Below, one piece after another: positions 1 to 8,264 of a DNA stretch of 64,000 nt. The stretch is taken from positions 248,001-312,000 of the forward strand of contig NZ_JAGHRO010000001.1 of assembly GCF_017743735.1 (NCBI RefSeq), in the 5' to 3' direction. This DNA comes from Shimia sp. R9_2. GTDB taxonomy: Bacteria; Pseudomonadota; Alphaproteobacteria; Rhodobacterales; Rhodobacteraceae. Each line of letters starts with the position of its first letter. Positions within the stretch are counted from its first letter, which is position 1. The notes below the pieces were generated by a model. That model did not search any database. It was not told the DNA's origin and worked only from the letters and a program-made list of their open reading frames with translations. The position numbers and the translations under genes were made by a program.

Positions 1-645
1 CTGACCAATCAGCCCGACAGCCCGGTGGAGCAGGTTTCCGAGGTCACCGTGCCGATTGGTGCCGGGCCGGAAAACGCGGTGCCAGCGACCAAAACCGTGG
101 TGGGCTCGATCGCGGCAGGGATCGCACTTTTGGCTGGAATAGAGCCTAAATATGATGCGAAAAGCGCCGCAACAGCGCTGCAGGCTGCGCCCACGGCATT
201 GCCAAACGGAAACAGCATCCGCGCGGCCTTTCTGCGCGCGCGCAATGTCTATGTGATTGGCCGCGACACCGGCTTTGGGGCGGCCCATGAGGTGGCGCTC
301 AAACTCAAGGAATGCTGCGCGCTGCATGCTGAAGCTTATTCCGCCTCCGAGGTGCTGCATGGCCCGCTGCAACTGGCGACCAATCCTTTGATGGTGCTGA
401 TCCTTGATACCGGACAGGCCGACATTCAGGACAGTCTGGATCAGGCAGAGGCACGCTTTGGCGCGGTGGGCTGTGATGTGCATCGGCTGCGGGTTTCCGA
501 GTTGATCGACGCGCCCCTGACACCCGCCGCCGCAGCCGCCTATCTGCTGGCGCTGATCTATCCCGTGATCCTTGAAACCGCGCTGGCTTTGGGGTTGAAC
601 CCCGATGCGCCGGAAACGCTTTCGAAAGTGACCCAAACCACATGA
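1..645 (+). CDS. SIS-domain sugar-phosphate isomerase/deaminase, GlmS-like (5' end outside window)
   Basis: The reading frame is open from the first base, so the N-terminus lies outside the window; 214 residues are visible. The visible part is the second half of a double-SIS protein like the isomerase half of GlmS: GPENAVPATKT near the start, then EVALKLKE, an AEAYSASEVLHGPLQL block, and a C-terminal NPDAPETLSKVT that resembles the usual end of this family. Such stand-alone proteins act on amino-sugar 6-phosphates as isomerase or deaminase in the cytoplasm. Its stop overlaps the start of the next SIS gene by 4 bases, so it belongs to the amino-sugar operon. The glutaminase half of true GlmS cannot be checked here; a stand-alone deaminase (NagB-II type) is the likelier reading from context. 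Confidence 0.8.
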   Translation: MTNQPDSPVEQVSEVTVPIGAGPENAVPATKTVVGSIAAGIALLAGIEPKYDAKSAATALQAAPTALPNGNSIRAAFLRARNVYVIGRDTGFGAAHEVALKLKECCALHAEAYSASEVLHGPLQLATNPLMVLILDTGQADIQDSLDQAEARFGAVGCDVHRLRVSELIDAPLTPAAAAAYLLALIYPVILETALALGLNPDAPETLSKVTQTT

Positions 646-1703
646 CCGACTCTCTGAACACCTGGGCCACCTGGCGCGAAATTCACCAACAACCCGCTGT
701 CTGGCGCGCCTGGGGGGCCGCTCTGGATGTCGCTGGCCTGCGCGCATGGATTGCGGAGCAGGCAGCCGATGAAATCTGGTTCTGCGGCGCAGGCACCAGC
801 GCTTATATCGGCGACATCATCGCCGCCGCCGTGCCGGGCACGCGCTCTGTGCCCTCCACCGATCTGGTGGCCAACCCGCGCGCCTTTCTGTCTGGCAACC
901 GCCCGCTGGTGGTGAGCTTTGGCCGCTCCGGCAATTCCACCGAAAGCCTCGGCACGCTAGATGCACTGGACGCTTTGGCACCGGATGCGCCGCGTTTGCA
1001 CATCACCTGTAACCCCGACGGCGCGCTGGCAACCCGCGAAGCGCCCGGACCATTGAAGGTGATCAACCTGCCCGAAGTGACCCATGACGCGGGCTTTGCC
1101 ATGACCAGCAGCTTTTCCACCATGCTGCTCACCGCGCTCGCCCTGTTTGATGCGCCCTGCGATGTGCCTGCGCGATTTGATGCGCTGGCCGATCAGCTCG
1201 ACGCCCTGTTGCCACAGTTTGGCACACCGCGCCCGGAGCGCGCGGTCTATGTGGGCTCTGGCCCCCTCACTTACGCGGCACGTGAAGCGGCGCTGAAGGT
1301 GATGGAGCTGACCGCTGGACAGACGCCTGCGCTGTGGGACAGCAGCCTTGGGTTCCGCCACGGGCCAAAGTCCTTTGTGCGCGGGGAGACCACGATCACC
1401 GTCTTCTCCAGCCCGCACTCGCCAACCCGCGCCTATGACACCGATCTGGTGGCCGAGCTGCGCGCGCAGTTTCCTGAAGCGCGGGTGACAGAGATTGGCC
1501 CGGGGGGTGACATCGACATCCCCATGCCCTTTGGCACCGCCTGGGCCGCACCGCTGTGCATCGCCGCCGCCCAGATCGACGGGGTCAAATGGGCGGCAGA
1601 CCTGAGCCTCAATGTGGATGATCCCTTCACGGGCCAAGGCACGCTCAGCCGGGTGGTGGCCGGGGTGACCCTACACGGGGTTGGCGAGGGAGCAGACGCA
1701 TGA
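642..1703 (+). CDS. agaS: AgaS-like galactosamine-6-phosphate deaminase/isomerase (SIS domains)
   Basis: This 353-residue protein follows the AgaS pattern throughout: WREIHQQPAVW at the N-terminus, GAGTSAYIGDII, a VPSTDLVANP block, SFGRSGNSTES in the first SIS domain, THDAGFAMTSS, and AAREAALKVMELTAG with GFRHGPKS in the second SIS domain. AgaS proteins convert galactosamine-6-phosphate to tagatose-6-phosphate and ammonia in the cytoplasm. The ATG overlaps the upstream stop (ATGA) and its own stop overlaps the ROK kinase start by 4 bases, so translation is probably coupled. Two different SIS proteins side by side suggest handling of both gluco- and galacto-configured amino sugars. The family call is firm; substrate is inferred. 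Confidence 0.87.
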   Translation: MTDSLNTWATWREIHQQPAVWRAWGAALDVAGLRAWIAEQAADEIWFCGAGTSAYIGDIIAAAVPGTRSVPSTDLVANPRAFLSGNRPLVVSFGRSGNSTESLGTLDALDALAPDAPRLHITCNPDGALATREAPGPLKVINLPEVTHDAGFAMTSSFSTMLLTALALFDAPCDVPARFDALADQLDALLPQFGTPRPERAVYVGSGPLTYAAREAALKVMELTAGQTPALWDSSLGFRHGPKSFVRGETTITVFSSPHSPTRAYDTDLVAELRAQFPEARVTEIGPGGDIDIPMPFGTAWAAPLCIAAAQIDGVKWAADLSLNVDDPFTGQGTLSRVVAGVTLHGVGEGADA

Positions 1704-2605
1704 CCGTCGCCGGCATCGATCTGGGTGGCACCAAATGTGAGGTGCGCCTGTTTGATGAAGACTGGAGCGAGGTCGCACGCCATCGCGCCCCCACGCCCAA
1801 GTCTTACAAAGATCTGGTGGCAACCGTGGTGGATCAGGCCCGCTGGGCCGAAGCGGAGGCAGGCATGGCCGTACCCGTCGGCGTCGGGGCGGCAGGGTTG
1901 ATCAACCCCAAGACCGGCCTTGCGCTGACCGCCAATCTGCCCGCCACGGACCATCCGTTTCCCACCCATCTGAACACCGCGCTGGGACGCCCGATCACCT
2001 ATGTGAATGACTGCCGTGCGCTGGGACTTTCTGAAGCAATTTTTGGCGCGGGTCGGGGCCATGACACGGTGATGTCGCTGATCATTGGCACAGGCATTGG
2101 CGGCGGAATTGTGGTGAAACAGTCTCTATTGCAGGGGCCAACCCTCACCGGCGGCGAGTTTGGCCATATCGCCGCGCCCGCACATATCGTGAGCCGTTAC
2201 CGGCTGCCGATCCATCGCTGTGGCTGCGGCCGTCAGGGCTGTATTGAAACCTATGTTGCGGGCCCCGGCCTGAGCCTGCTGGCGGAGCATCTGACCGGAC
2301 AAAACCTTTCCCCCCCCGAGATCGCTGCGCGGCGCATGGGCGATATGGCGCGGGTCTGGAAAGTCTGGACCAGCCTTGCCGCCGAGATGATCCACGGACT
2401 GACTCTGACAGTGGATCCTGACGTGATTGTGCTGGGCGGTGGCTTGAGCCGGATCGACGGCGTGATCGAAGACATCACAGCCACCGCGCAGGATGCGCAG
2501 ATCGGCGATTTTCTCGCCGCAAAACTGGTACTGGCGCAAGGCGGAGACGCCAGCGGCGCGCGCGGCGCAGCCTATGCGGCCTGGCAGGAGACACAAAATG
2601 ACTGA
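1700..2605 (+). CDS. ROK-family sugar kinase (probable N-acetylhexosamine kinase)
   Basis: A 301-residue ROK protein. DLGGTK at residues 7-12 is the phosphate-binding loop, D104 in YVND is the expected catalytic base, GTGIGGG at 130-136 is the adenosine loop, ExGH is at 153-156, and the structural zinc motif CGCGRQGCIE is at 174-183. It would phosphorylate a free sugar with ATP in the cytoplasm. Between AgaS and the GatZ/NagA genes the natural substrate is GalNAc or GlcNAc, delivering the 6-phosphate to the deacetylase downstream; this is inference. It overlaps both neighbours (4 bases upstream, 8 downstream). It is not a repressor-type ROK protein because no N-terminal helix-turn-helix extension is present. 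Confidence 0.88.
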   Translation: MTVAGIDLGGTKCEVRLFDEDWSEVARHRAPTPKSYKDLVATVVDQARWAEAEAGMAVPVGVGAAGLINPKTGLALTANLPATDHPFPTHLNTALGRPITYVNDCRALGLSEAIFGAGRGHDTVMSLIIGTGIGGGIVVKQSLLQGPTLTGGEFGHIAAPAHIVSRYRLPIHRCGCGRQGCIETYVAGPGLSLLAEHLTGQNLSPPEIAARRMGDMARVWKVWTSLAAEMIHGLTLTVDPDVIVLGGGLSRIDGVIEDITATAQDAQIGDFLAAKLVLAQGGDASGARGAAYAAWQETQND

Positions 2606-3827
2606 TGTGCTGCGCAAAATCATCGCCCAAAACCGCGGCGGCGCGCCGGTGGCCATCCCCTCGGTCTGCTCTGCGCATCCGGATGTGCTGCGGGCCTCGC
2701 TCGCGTTGGCGGAGCGCAAGGATCAGCAGGTGGTGATTGAAGCCACCTCCAATCAGGTCAATCAGGATGGCGGCTATACCGGGATCACACCGGAGGGCTT
2801 CATCCGCTATGTGCACGACATTGCCGACGGCGCAGGTGTGGACCGCAACCGCATCATCTTTGGCGGCGACCACCTCGGCCCGCAGGCCTGGCGCGCCATG
2901 CCAGCCGAGGCGGCGATGGAAAAGGCGCGCGTATTGGTGCGCGACTATGTGAAAGCCGGCTTTGGCAAAATCCATCTGGATTGCTCGGAAGGCTGCGCGG
3001 GCGAAGCGGCGCAGCTTAATGACGATCAAACCGCCAGCCGCTCTGCCGATCTGGCGCGGGTCTGCGCAGAGGCGGGTGAGGATCTGCTCTTTGTGGTTGG
3101 CACCGAAGTGCCCCCGCCCGGCGGCGCGCGCATGGATGAGGACGGAGACATTCCGCCCACCAATGCCGCAGACGCCGCAAAGACGCTGGCGATGCATATC
3201 GAAACCTTCGGCGATCTGGCCCCAGCTATCGGCGGGCTGGTGGTGCAGCCCGGCGTGGAGTTCAGCCCGACCGAGGTGCATCACATGCCGCTGGCGCGCG
3301 ATCCGGGCTTTGTTGCGGCTCTCGCAGACGCGCCAAATGTCTGCCTTGAGGCGCATTCCACGGATTATCAGCACCCGGAGGTGTTTCACCGGCTTGCAGA
3401 GCTGGGCTTTGCGTTCCAAAAGGTCGGCCCGGCGCTGACCTTCGCATACCGCGAAGCGCTTTACGCGCTGGACAGTCTGCGCGGCACCAAAGGCGCGCTG
3501 CAGGCCGCAATGGAAGAAGTGATGTTGGAAACGCCAAAACACTGGCAGGGGCACTATCATGGGGCCGAGGAGGCGCTTTATCAGCAGCGCCATTTCGGGC
3601 TGGCGGATCGCATCCGCTACTACTGGCCCCAACCCAAAGCAGTTGCCGCTGTAAATGCGTTGTTTGACAATCTCCCCGCCGCATTGCCGGACGCCACGCT
3701 GCGCACGGCCTTTGACGAGACCACGCTGGCCCGCGCCGAGATGCTCAGCGGTTCTCAGGCGCAGCGGCTGGTGGATGCACAGATCGAGCTGGCGCTGGAT
3801 CCCTATTTTCTTGAGGTGACATCATGA
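2598..3827 (+). CDS. gatZ: GatZ/KbaZ/AgaZ-type tagatose-bisphosphate aldolase non-catalytic subunit or tagatose-6-P kinase
   Basis: The frame is open further upstream, but the ATG at 2598 gives the family N-terminus (MTDVLRKIIAQNRGG, then IPSVCSAHPDVL) and an 8-base overlap with the kinase; 409 residues. Family landmarks are EATSNQVNQDGGYTG, GGDHLGP, a KIHLDCS segment and FLKVGPALTFAYREAL-like residues near position 280. GatZ and KbaZ were described as non-catalytic partners stabilising the class II aldolase GatY/KbaY; from memory, AgaZ of GalNAc pathways has also been proposed to be a tagatose-6-phosphate kinase. No GatY/KbaY gene is visible beside it, which makes the kinase idea worth testing. 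The next gene starts 4 bases before its stop. Confidence 0.87.
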   Translation: MTDVLRKIIAQNRGGAPVAIPSVCSAHPDVLRASLALAERKDQQVVIEATSNQVNQDGGYTGITPEGFIRYVHDIADGAGVDRNRIIFGGDHLGPQAWRAMPAEAAMEKARVLVRDYVKAGFGKIHLDCSEGCAGEAAQLNDDQTASRSADLARVCAEAGEDLLFVVGTEVPPPGGARMDEDGDIPPTNAADAAKTLAMHIETFGDLAPAIGGLVVQPGVEFSPTEVHHMPLARDPGFVAALADAPNVCLEAHSTDYQHPEVFHRLAELGFAFQKVGPALTFAYREALYALDSLRGTKGALQAAMEEVMLETPKHWQGHYHGAEEALYQQRHFGLADRIRYYWPQPKAVAAVNALFDNLPAALPDATLRTAFDETTLARAEMLSGSQAQRLVDAQIELALDPYFLEVTS

Positions 3828-4963
3828 GCACGCAATGGCTGGCCCCCGATCACCTGTTTGACGGCAAAGACCTGCGCTCAGGCATGGCCCTGCGTGTGGA
3901 AAACGGCGTTGTGACAGAGATCGCCAAGGCGCCAGCGGGGGCCACGCCACTGTGCGGGACGCTGACACCGGGCTATGTGGATTTGCAGGTCAACGGCGGC
4001 GGCGGCGTGTTGTTAAACGCCACACCAACGCGCGAAGCCATTGCCACCATCGCCGCCGCGCATCGGCGTTTTGGCACGGTTGCGATCCTGCCCACGGTGA
4101 TCACCGACCGCCCCGAAGTGCTTGAGAATGCCGCCAATGCCATTGTCGCGGCCAAAGATCTGCCCGGCGTTGCGGGGCTGCACATCGAAGGGCCGCATAT
4201 TGCCGAGCCGCGCAAAGGCACCCATGAGGGCAGCTTTATCCGCCCGCTTGATACCCGCACGATGAATGTGGTGCGCCATCTGCGCGAGATCGGCATTCCG
4301 GTGATGATGACGCTGGCGCCAGAGGCCGCGACGCTTGAGCAGATTTCCGAGCTGGCGGGGATCGGCGTTGTTGTGTCGCTGGGCCACACCGACGCCACGG
4401 CGGCGCAGGTTGAGGCGGCGATTGCGGCGGGCGCAAGCTGCGCGACGCATCTCTATAACGCCATGTCCCCGATGACGAGCCGGGAACCCGGCGTGGTGGG
4501 CGCGGTGATCAATTCATCGCTGTATGCCGGGATCATTTGTGACGGCTTCCATGTGGCTGACAGCATGGTCGGGCTTGCCCTGCGCGCACGTCCGGTGCCG
4601 GACCGTATGATGCTGGTCTCAGATTCCATGGCCACGGTTGGCGGGCCGGACCGGTTTGATCTTTATGGCCATGAGGTTGTGCTGCGCGACGGGCGTTTGA
4701 TCAACCGTCAGGGCGGCTTGGCCGGGGCGCATATCACTCAGGCCGAGGGTGTGCAGCGCCTGATTTCAAAGATCGGGCTGACACCGGAAGCGGCCCTGCG
4801 CATGGCGATCACCACCCCTGCGGCCTGCATGTGGCTGGAGGCGCTCGCCAGCCCGCTCAACCGCCCTGTCGAAGATCTGATCTTGCTGGATGAAGACCAC
4901 GCTGTGACCGGCACGCTTGCCACAGCTCTCACCGCGCCAAAAGCCCCAGATGCGGCGGAATAG
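3824..4963 (+). CDS. nagA: N-acetylhexosamine-6-phosphate deacetylase (NagA/AgaA family)
   Basis: A 379-residue amidohydrolase. VDLQVNGGGG at 52-61 is the altered first metal motif usual in NagA, HIEGPH at 120-125 supplies the metal-binding E122, LGHTDA gives H188, ATHLYNAM gives H209, and VSDSM gives the catalytic D267. The enzyme removes acetate from GlcNAc-6-P or GalNAc-6-P, producing the amino-sugar phosphate used by the SIS proteins upstream. It overlaps gatZ by 4 bases and cutC by 14, so it is deep in the operon. The gene set favours a GalNAc-type (AgaA) substrate, but sequence alone does not settle epimer preference. Confidence 0.9.
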   Translation: MSTQWLAPDHLFDGKDLRSGMALRVENGVVTEIAKAPAGATPLCGTLTPGYVDLQVNGGGGVLLNATPTREAIATIAAAHRRFGTVAILPTVITDRPEVLENAANAIVAAKDLPGVAGLHIEGPHIAEPRKGTHEGSFIRPLDTRTMNVVRHLREIGIPVMMTLAPEAATLEQISELAGIGVVVSLGHTDATAAQVEAAIAAGASCATHLYNAMSPMTSREPGVVGAVINSSLYAGIICDGFHVADSMVGLALRARPVPDRMMLVSDSMATVGGPDRFDLYGHEVVLRDGRLINRQGGLAGAHITQAEGVQRLISKIGLTPEAALRMAITTPAACMWLEALASPLNRPVEDLILLDEDHAVTGTLATALTAPKAPDAAE

Positions 4964-5681
4964 GCTCACATTTGAGGTCTGTATCGACAGCCCTGCCGGG
5001 TTAAATGCCTGCGCCGGTCTGGTGGACCGGATCGAGCTGTGCAGCGCGCTGGAGCTGGGAGGGCTGACGCCCGATCCGGGGCTGATAGCGCTGGCGGCGC
5101 AGAGCGATTTGCCAAGCCATGTGATGATCCGGCCCCGTGCCGGAGATTTCCATTATGACGCAGCAGAAACACAGGCGATGTGCGCCAGCATTCATGCGGT
5201 GAAGGAGGCCGGTCTGGCCGGGGTGGTCATCGGCGCTCGCCAAGGGGACGTGCTTGATCTGGACACGCTCAGCACCCTGATGCGCGCCGCCGACGGGTTG
5301 GAGGTCACATTGCATCGTGTGATCGACCTGCTGCCGGATCCCATCGCGGCCATGGAGCAGGCGATCTCACTGGGCATAGACCGCATCCTGACCTCCGGCG
5401 GAGCGCCCAAGGCGATTGACGGGTTGGCGCAGATTGCACGCCTCCACAGCGCGGCAAACGGGCGGATCGAGATCATGGCGGGTAGCGGCGTATCAGTTTC
5501 TAACTTGGCTGAAATCGCAGAAAAGACCGGCATCACATCCTTTCACAGCTCCTGCGCAAAAGGCATGCCCGTGGCCGCAGACTTGCATCAATTTGGCTTT
5601 GCCAAGACGCAGCGTGTAACAGACCGCGCCGCCGTTTCTGCTTTCAGGAGCAAGCTCGATCAGCTTGCAACGCGGGGCTAG
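4950..5681 (+). CDS. cutC: CutC family protein
   Basis: The chosen ATG at 4950 gives a 243-residue protein, the usual CutC length; an ATG at 4917 would add 11 residues lying inside nagA. CutC signatures are FEVCIDS near the start, DRIELCSALELGGLTP at about 26-41, VMIRPRAGDFHY, GVVIGARQGD, LHRVIDL, RILTSGG, and MAGSGVSVSN toward the end. The fold is a TIM barrel. CutC was named for copper homeostasis, but its biochemical role is poorly established. Here it is the last gene of an amino-sugar catabolic operon with no copper gene near it, pointing to a metabolic role. Its stop overlaps the convergent beta-glucosidase by 4 bases. Confidence 0.88.
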   Translation: MRRNRLTFEVCIDSPAGLNACAGLVDRIELCSALELGGLTPDPGLIALAAQSDLPSHVMIRPRAGDFHYDAAETQAMCASIHAVKEAGLAGVVIGARQGDVLDLDTLSTLMRAADGLEVTLHRVIDLLPDPIAAMEQAISLGIDRILTSGGAPKAIDGLAQIARLHSAANGRIEIMAGSGVSVSNLAEIAEKTGITSFHSSCAKGMPVAADLHQFGFAKTQRVTDRAAVSAFRSKLDQLATRG

Positions 5682-7006
5682 CTGCGCAGCGCCTGTGCCA
5701 AAGCGTGATAAGATGCCTTTGGTGTGCGCGCAAAGCTGTCAAAATCCACATGGATCAGGCCGAAACGCTTCTCATAGCCCAGCGCCCATTCGTAATTGTC
5801 CATCAGCGACCAGATGTAATAGCCCTTCAGCGGCACATCTGCGGCCAGCGCGTCCTGCACCGCTGAAAGATGGCTATTGAGGTAAGACATGCGGTGCGGA
5901 TCCTCCACCACGCCGCGATCTGTGAGGTGATCTGGCGCAGACATGCCGTTTTCGGTCACGTAGATCGGCAAATCGCCAGTGTATTCGCGCGCCATGCGGA
6001 TCAGGAAATCGCGCAGCCCGTCGGGATAGATCTCCCAGCCCATTGAGGTCAGCGGCAGATCCCCGGTGTGCTCGCTGTAACGCGGCCACGGGCCATCCTG
6101 CGGACCAATGAGCTTGCGGGTGTAGTAGTTCAGCCCGCTCCAATCCACGGGTGTGGTGATCACCTCAAAATCATCCTGCCAGCCCTTTGGCAAATGCGGC
6201 TCCAAACCCTCCAGCGCCAGCGCGGGATATTCGCCTTTGAACAGCCCGCCGAGGAAGAACCGGTTGTAGATCGCATCATAGCGCGCGGCGGCGGCGGCGG
6301 CCTCTGCACTGTCATCCAGCGGCGTGGCCCATTCAAAATTGCACACCGCGCCGAGGTTTTTCATGCCATGGCCGCGCATGACCTGAATGGCCGTGCCATG
6401 GGCCAGAAGCACATGATGCATGGCGCGTGCGGTGGCGCGGATGTCGCGCAGCCCCGGCGCATGGGCGCCGACAAAATGGCTCAGCCAGCCGACACACCAG
6501 GGCTCGTTGATCGGCGCAACCGACCAGACGCGATCCCCGATCCGGCGCATGAGCGTGTCGGTATAGTCGCCAAACCAGCCCGCGATATCGCGATTGCGCC
6601 AGCCACCCAGATCGGCAAGGGCGGAGGGCAGCTCCCAATGATAAAGCGTCAGCGCCGGATTGATGCCGCGCGCCAAAAGCCCGTCCACCAGTCGGTCATA
6701 AAAATCGAGCCCCTGCTGATTGGGTGTGCCACGCCCCTCGGGCAGTACCCGCGCCCAGCTGGTGGAAAAGCGGTAGGTGTCCACCCCCAACCCGGCGATG
6801 AGATCGAGATCTTCTTCCAATCGGTTGTAGTGATCACAGCCCAACGCGCCGTTTTCAGCGCGCACCACATTGCCAGGCGTGGCGGCAAAATCATCCCAAT
6901 GCGTGCGCCCCGCGCCGCCAAAGCTGTGGCCCTCGATCTGATAGCTCGATGTGGCCACACCAAATTGAAACCCTTCGGGAAAGTCGGAGCGCTTGTAGGT
7001 GATCAT
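5678..7006 (-). CDS. GH1 beta-glucosidase
   Basis: A 442-residue glycoside hydrolase family 1 enzyme with no signal peptide, so cytoplasmic. The N-terminal FGVATSSYQIEG is at about 15-26, the acid/base glutamate is E168 in APINEP, NYYTRKLIGP lies near 293, and the nucleophile is E352 in VTENG. Length and motifs are complete. It would cleave beta-glucosides or related short oligosaccharides. It starts 2 bases after the stop of the LacI regulator gene, transcribed from the same strand, so regulator and enzyme probably share a transcript. This places beta-glucoside hydrolysis under the same control as the divergent alpha-glucoside operon. Exact substrate is unknown. Confidence 0.92.
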   Translation of the reverse strand: MITYKRSDFPEGFQFGVATSSYQIEGHSFGGAGRTHWDDFAATPGNVVRAENGALGCDHYNRLEEDLDLIAGLGVDTYRFSTSWARVLPEGRGTPNQQGLDFYDRLVDGLLARGINPALTLYHWELPSALADLGGWRNRDIAGWFGDYTDTLMRRIGDRVWSVAPINEPWCVGWLSHFVGAHAPGLRDIRATARAMHHVLLAHGTAIQVMRGHGMKNLGAVCNFEWATPLDDSAEAAAAAARYDAIYNRFFLGGLFKGEYPALALEGLEPHLPKGWQDDFEVITTPVDWSGLNYYTRKLIGPQDGPWPRYSEHTGDLPLTSMGWEIYPDGLRDFLIRMAREYTGDLPIYVTENGMSAPDHLTDRGVVEDPHRMSYLNSHLSAVQDALAADVPLKGYYIWSLMDNYEWALGYEKRFGLIHVDFDSFARTPKASYHALAQALRS

Positions 7007-7007
7007 C

Positions 7008-8060
7008 TCAATCCTCCTGTGCCAAAACCTGTCGCACCGCCGGGGCTGGCCCGGTGGATTGGCCCACGGTCAGGGTTGCTTCGAGCATCTCCTGACGCAG
7101 CTCGCTGCCGGGTTTGGAAATCATATCAATCAGAGTGCCAGCCACCTTGCGCCCGGCTTCGCGCACCGAAGAGCGCACGGCGGTGAAGGCCGGCACATCG
7201 CCTTCGTTGCCGAAGTAACTCAGCGCATCGTCATGGATCACCACGGAGACATCGCGGCCCATCTTCAGCCCAGCTTCGGAAAGCGCGCGGCGCAGACCAA
7301 TGGCCGGAATGATCGAGGACACCACAAAGGCGGTTGGCGGCTTCTCCATCGCCAGCGCTGTGCGGCAGGTTTCATAGCCGTAGTTCTCGGTCATTTCGTC
7401 ATGAAAGATCAACTCCTGGCGCACAGGCACCTCGCGCCCGTCCAGCGCCGCCACATAGCCCGCCCCGCGGCGGGTGGCAAAATCCATATCCGCCAATCCG
7501 TTCAGCAAGGCGATGCGGCGGTGGCCCAGATCCAGCAGAAATTCGGTGGCCCGCTGAAAGGCCCGCTTGTTGTTCACATCCACCCAGCTGTAGCGCTCTG
7601 CCACCTCGGTGGAGCGGCCATGCACCACAAAGGGCACACCCAGTTCCTGCAACAGCGCGATGCGGCGATCATTCACCTTGGGGCCGTGCACGATGACCCC
7701 GTCCACTGCTCCACGTGAAACAAGTTTGCGGTAACTGGCCTCTTCGTCCTCGTCATTCACCACCGACAGCAACAGATCATAGCCATTGTCAGAATAGATC
7801 TCCCCCGCCCCGGCGATGAAATCGGCAAAGATCGGGTTCACCATCTCATGCTTCTTGGACACCGGCAGCACGTGACCGATGGTCATCGCCCGCCCGGTCG
7901 CCAGTGTTTTGGCGCGGGTGTTGGGCGCATAGTTGTGGGCCCGCGCCGCCTCCAGCACCTTTTGCCGCGTTGATTCGCGCACTTCGGGGTAGCCGTTTAA
8001 CGCACGCGACACTGTGGTCTGCGACAGACCCAGTTTCTCTGAGAGCTCTTTCAGGTTCAT
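7008..8060 (-). CDS. aglR: LacI-family repressor (AglR-like)
   Basis: A 350-residue LacI/GalR regulator. The N-terminal helix-turn-helix is NLKELSEKLGLSQTTVSRAL, followed by the hinge region PNTRAKTLATG and a periplasmic-binding-protein-like sugar domain. It faces the aglEFGAK operon and leads the GH1 gene. Two copies of the palindrome CAAAGCGCTTTG lie in the intergenic region, one about 20 bases before its own start, so it probably represses itself and the agl operon until a glucoside inducer binds. The name aglR rests on this position; the exact inducer cannot be read from the sequence. Confidence 0.87.
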   Translation of the reverse strand: MNLKELSEKLGLSQTTVSRALNGYPEVRESTRQKVLEAARAHNYAPNTRAKTLATGRAMTIGHVLPVSKKHEMVNPIFADFIAGAGEIYSDNGYDLLLSVVNDEDEEASYRKLVSRGAVDGVIVHGPKVNDRRIALLQELGVPFVVHGRSTEVAERYSWVDVNNKRAFQRATEFLLDLGHRRIALLNGLADMDFATRRGAGYVAALDGREVPVRQELIFHDEMTENYGYETCRTALAMEKPPTAFVVSSIIPAIGLRRALSEAGLKMGRDVSVVIHDDALSYFGNEGDVPAFTAVRSSVREAGRKVAGTLIDMISKPGSELRQEMLEATLTVGQSTGPAPAVRQVLAQED

Positions 8061-8079
8061 GATTTTTGACGTTTATTCC

Positions 8080-8093
8080 TCAAAGCGCTTTGA
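8080..8093. promoter_or_regulatory. LacI-type operator 1 (regulator side)
   Basis: A perfect 14-base palindrome TCAAAGCGCTTTGA with the central CG typical of LacI-family operators. It sits 20 bases upstream of the LacI gene start, where it could block transcription of that gene and of the beta-glucosidase behind it. Confidence 0.75.
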
Positions 8094-8203
8094 TAATGGA
8101 TGCTTTATCGGTGTGACCAACAGCATCGACATCAAAGAATTCCTCCTGAAAACAGTCATAAATCATATATTTCTTTGGTACAAGCGCCGCAATTTCAAGC
8201 GCA

Positions 8204-8233
8204 TTGCAAAATTCAAAGCGCTTTGGTAATCTA
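8204..8233 (+). promoter_or_regulatory. Probable agl promoter with LacI-type operator 2
   Basis: CAAAGCGCTTTG (8214-8225) repeats the core of the first operator. It lies between a possible -35 box TTGCAA (8204-8209) and a weak -10 TAATCT (8228-8233), spacing 18, about 30 bases before aglE. A related half-matching CAAGCGCATTG is at 8196-8206. A repressor bound here would cover the promoter. The operator is clear; the promoter boxes are only plausible. Confidence 0.6.
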
Positions 8234-8264
8234 TCCACAGATTATGGAAACTGGGAGGAAATCC

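Noticed and set aside
7707-7722. parS-like sequence with two mismatches inside the LacI gene
   Set aside because: Two mismatches from consensus and located in coding sequence; chance is likely, so it is not listed as a site.
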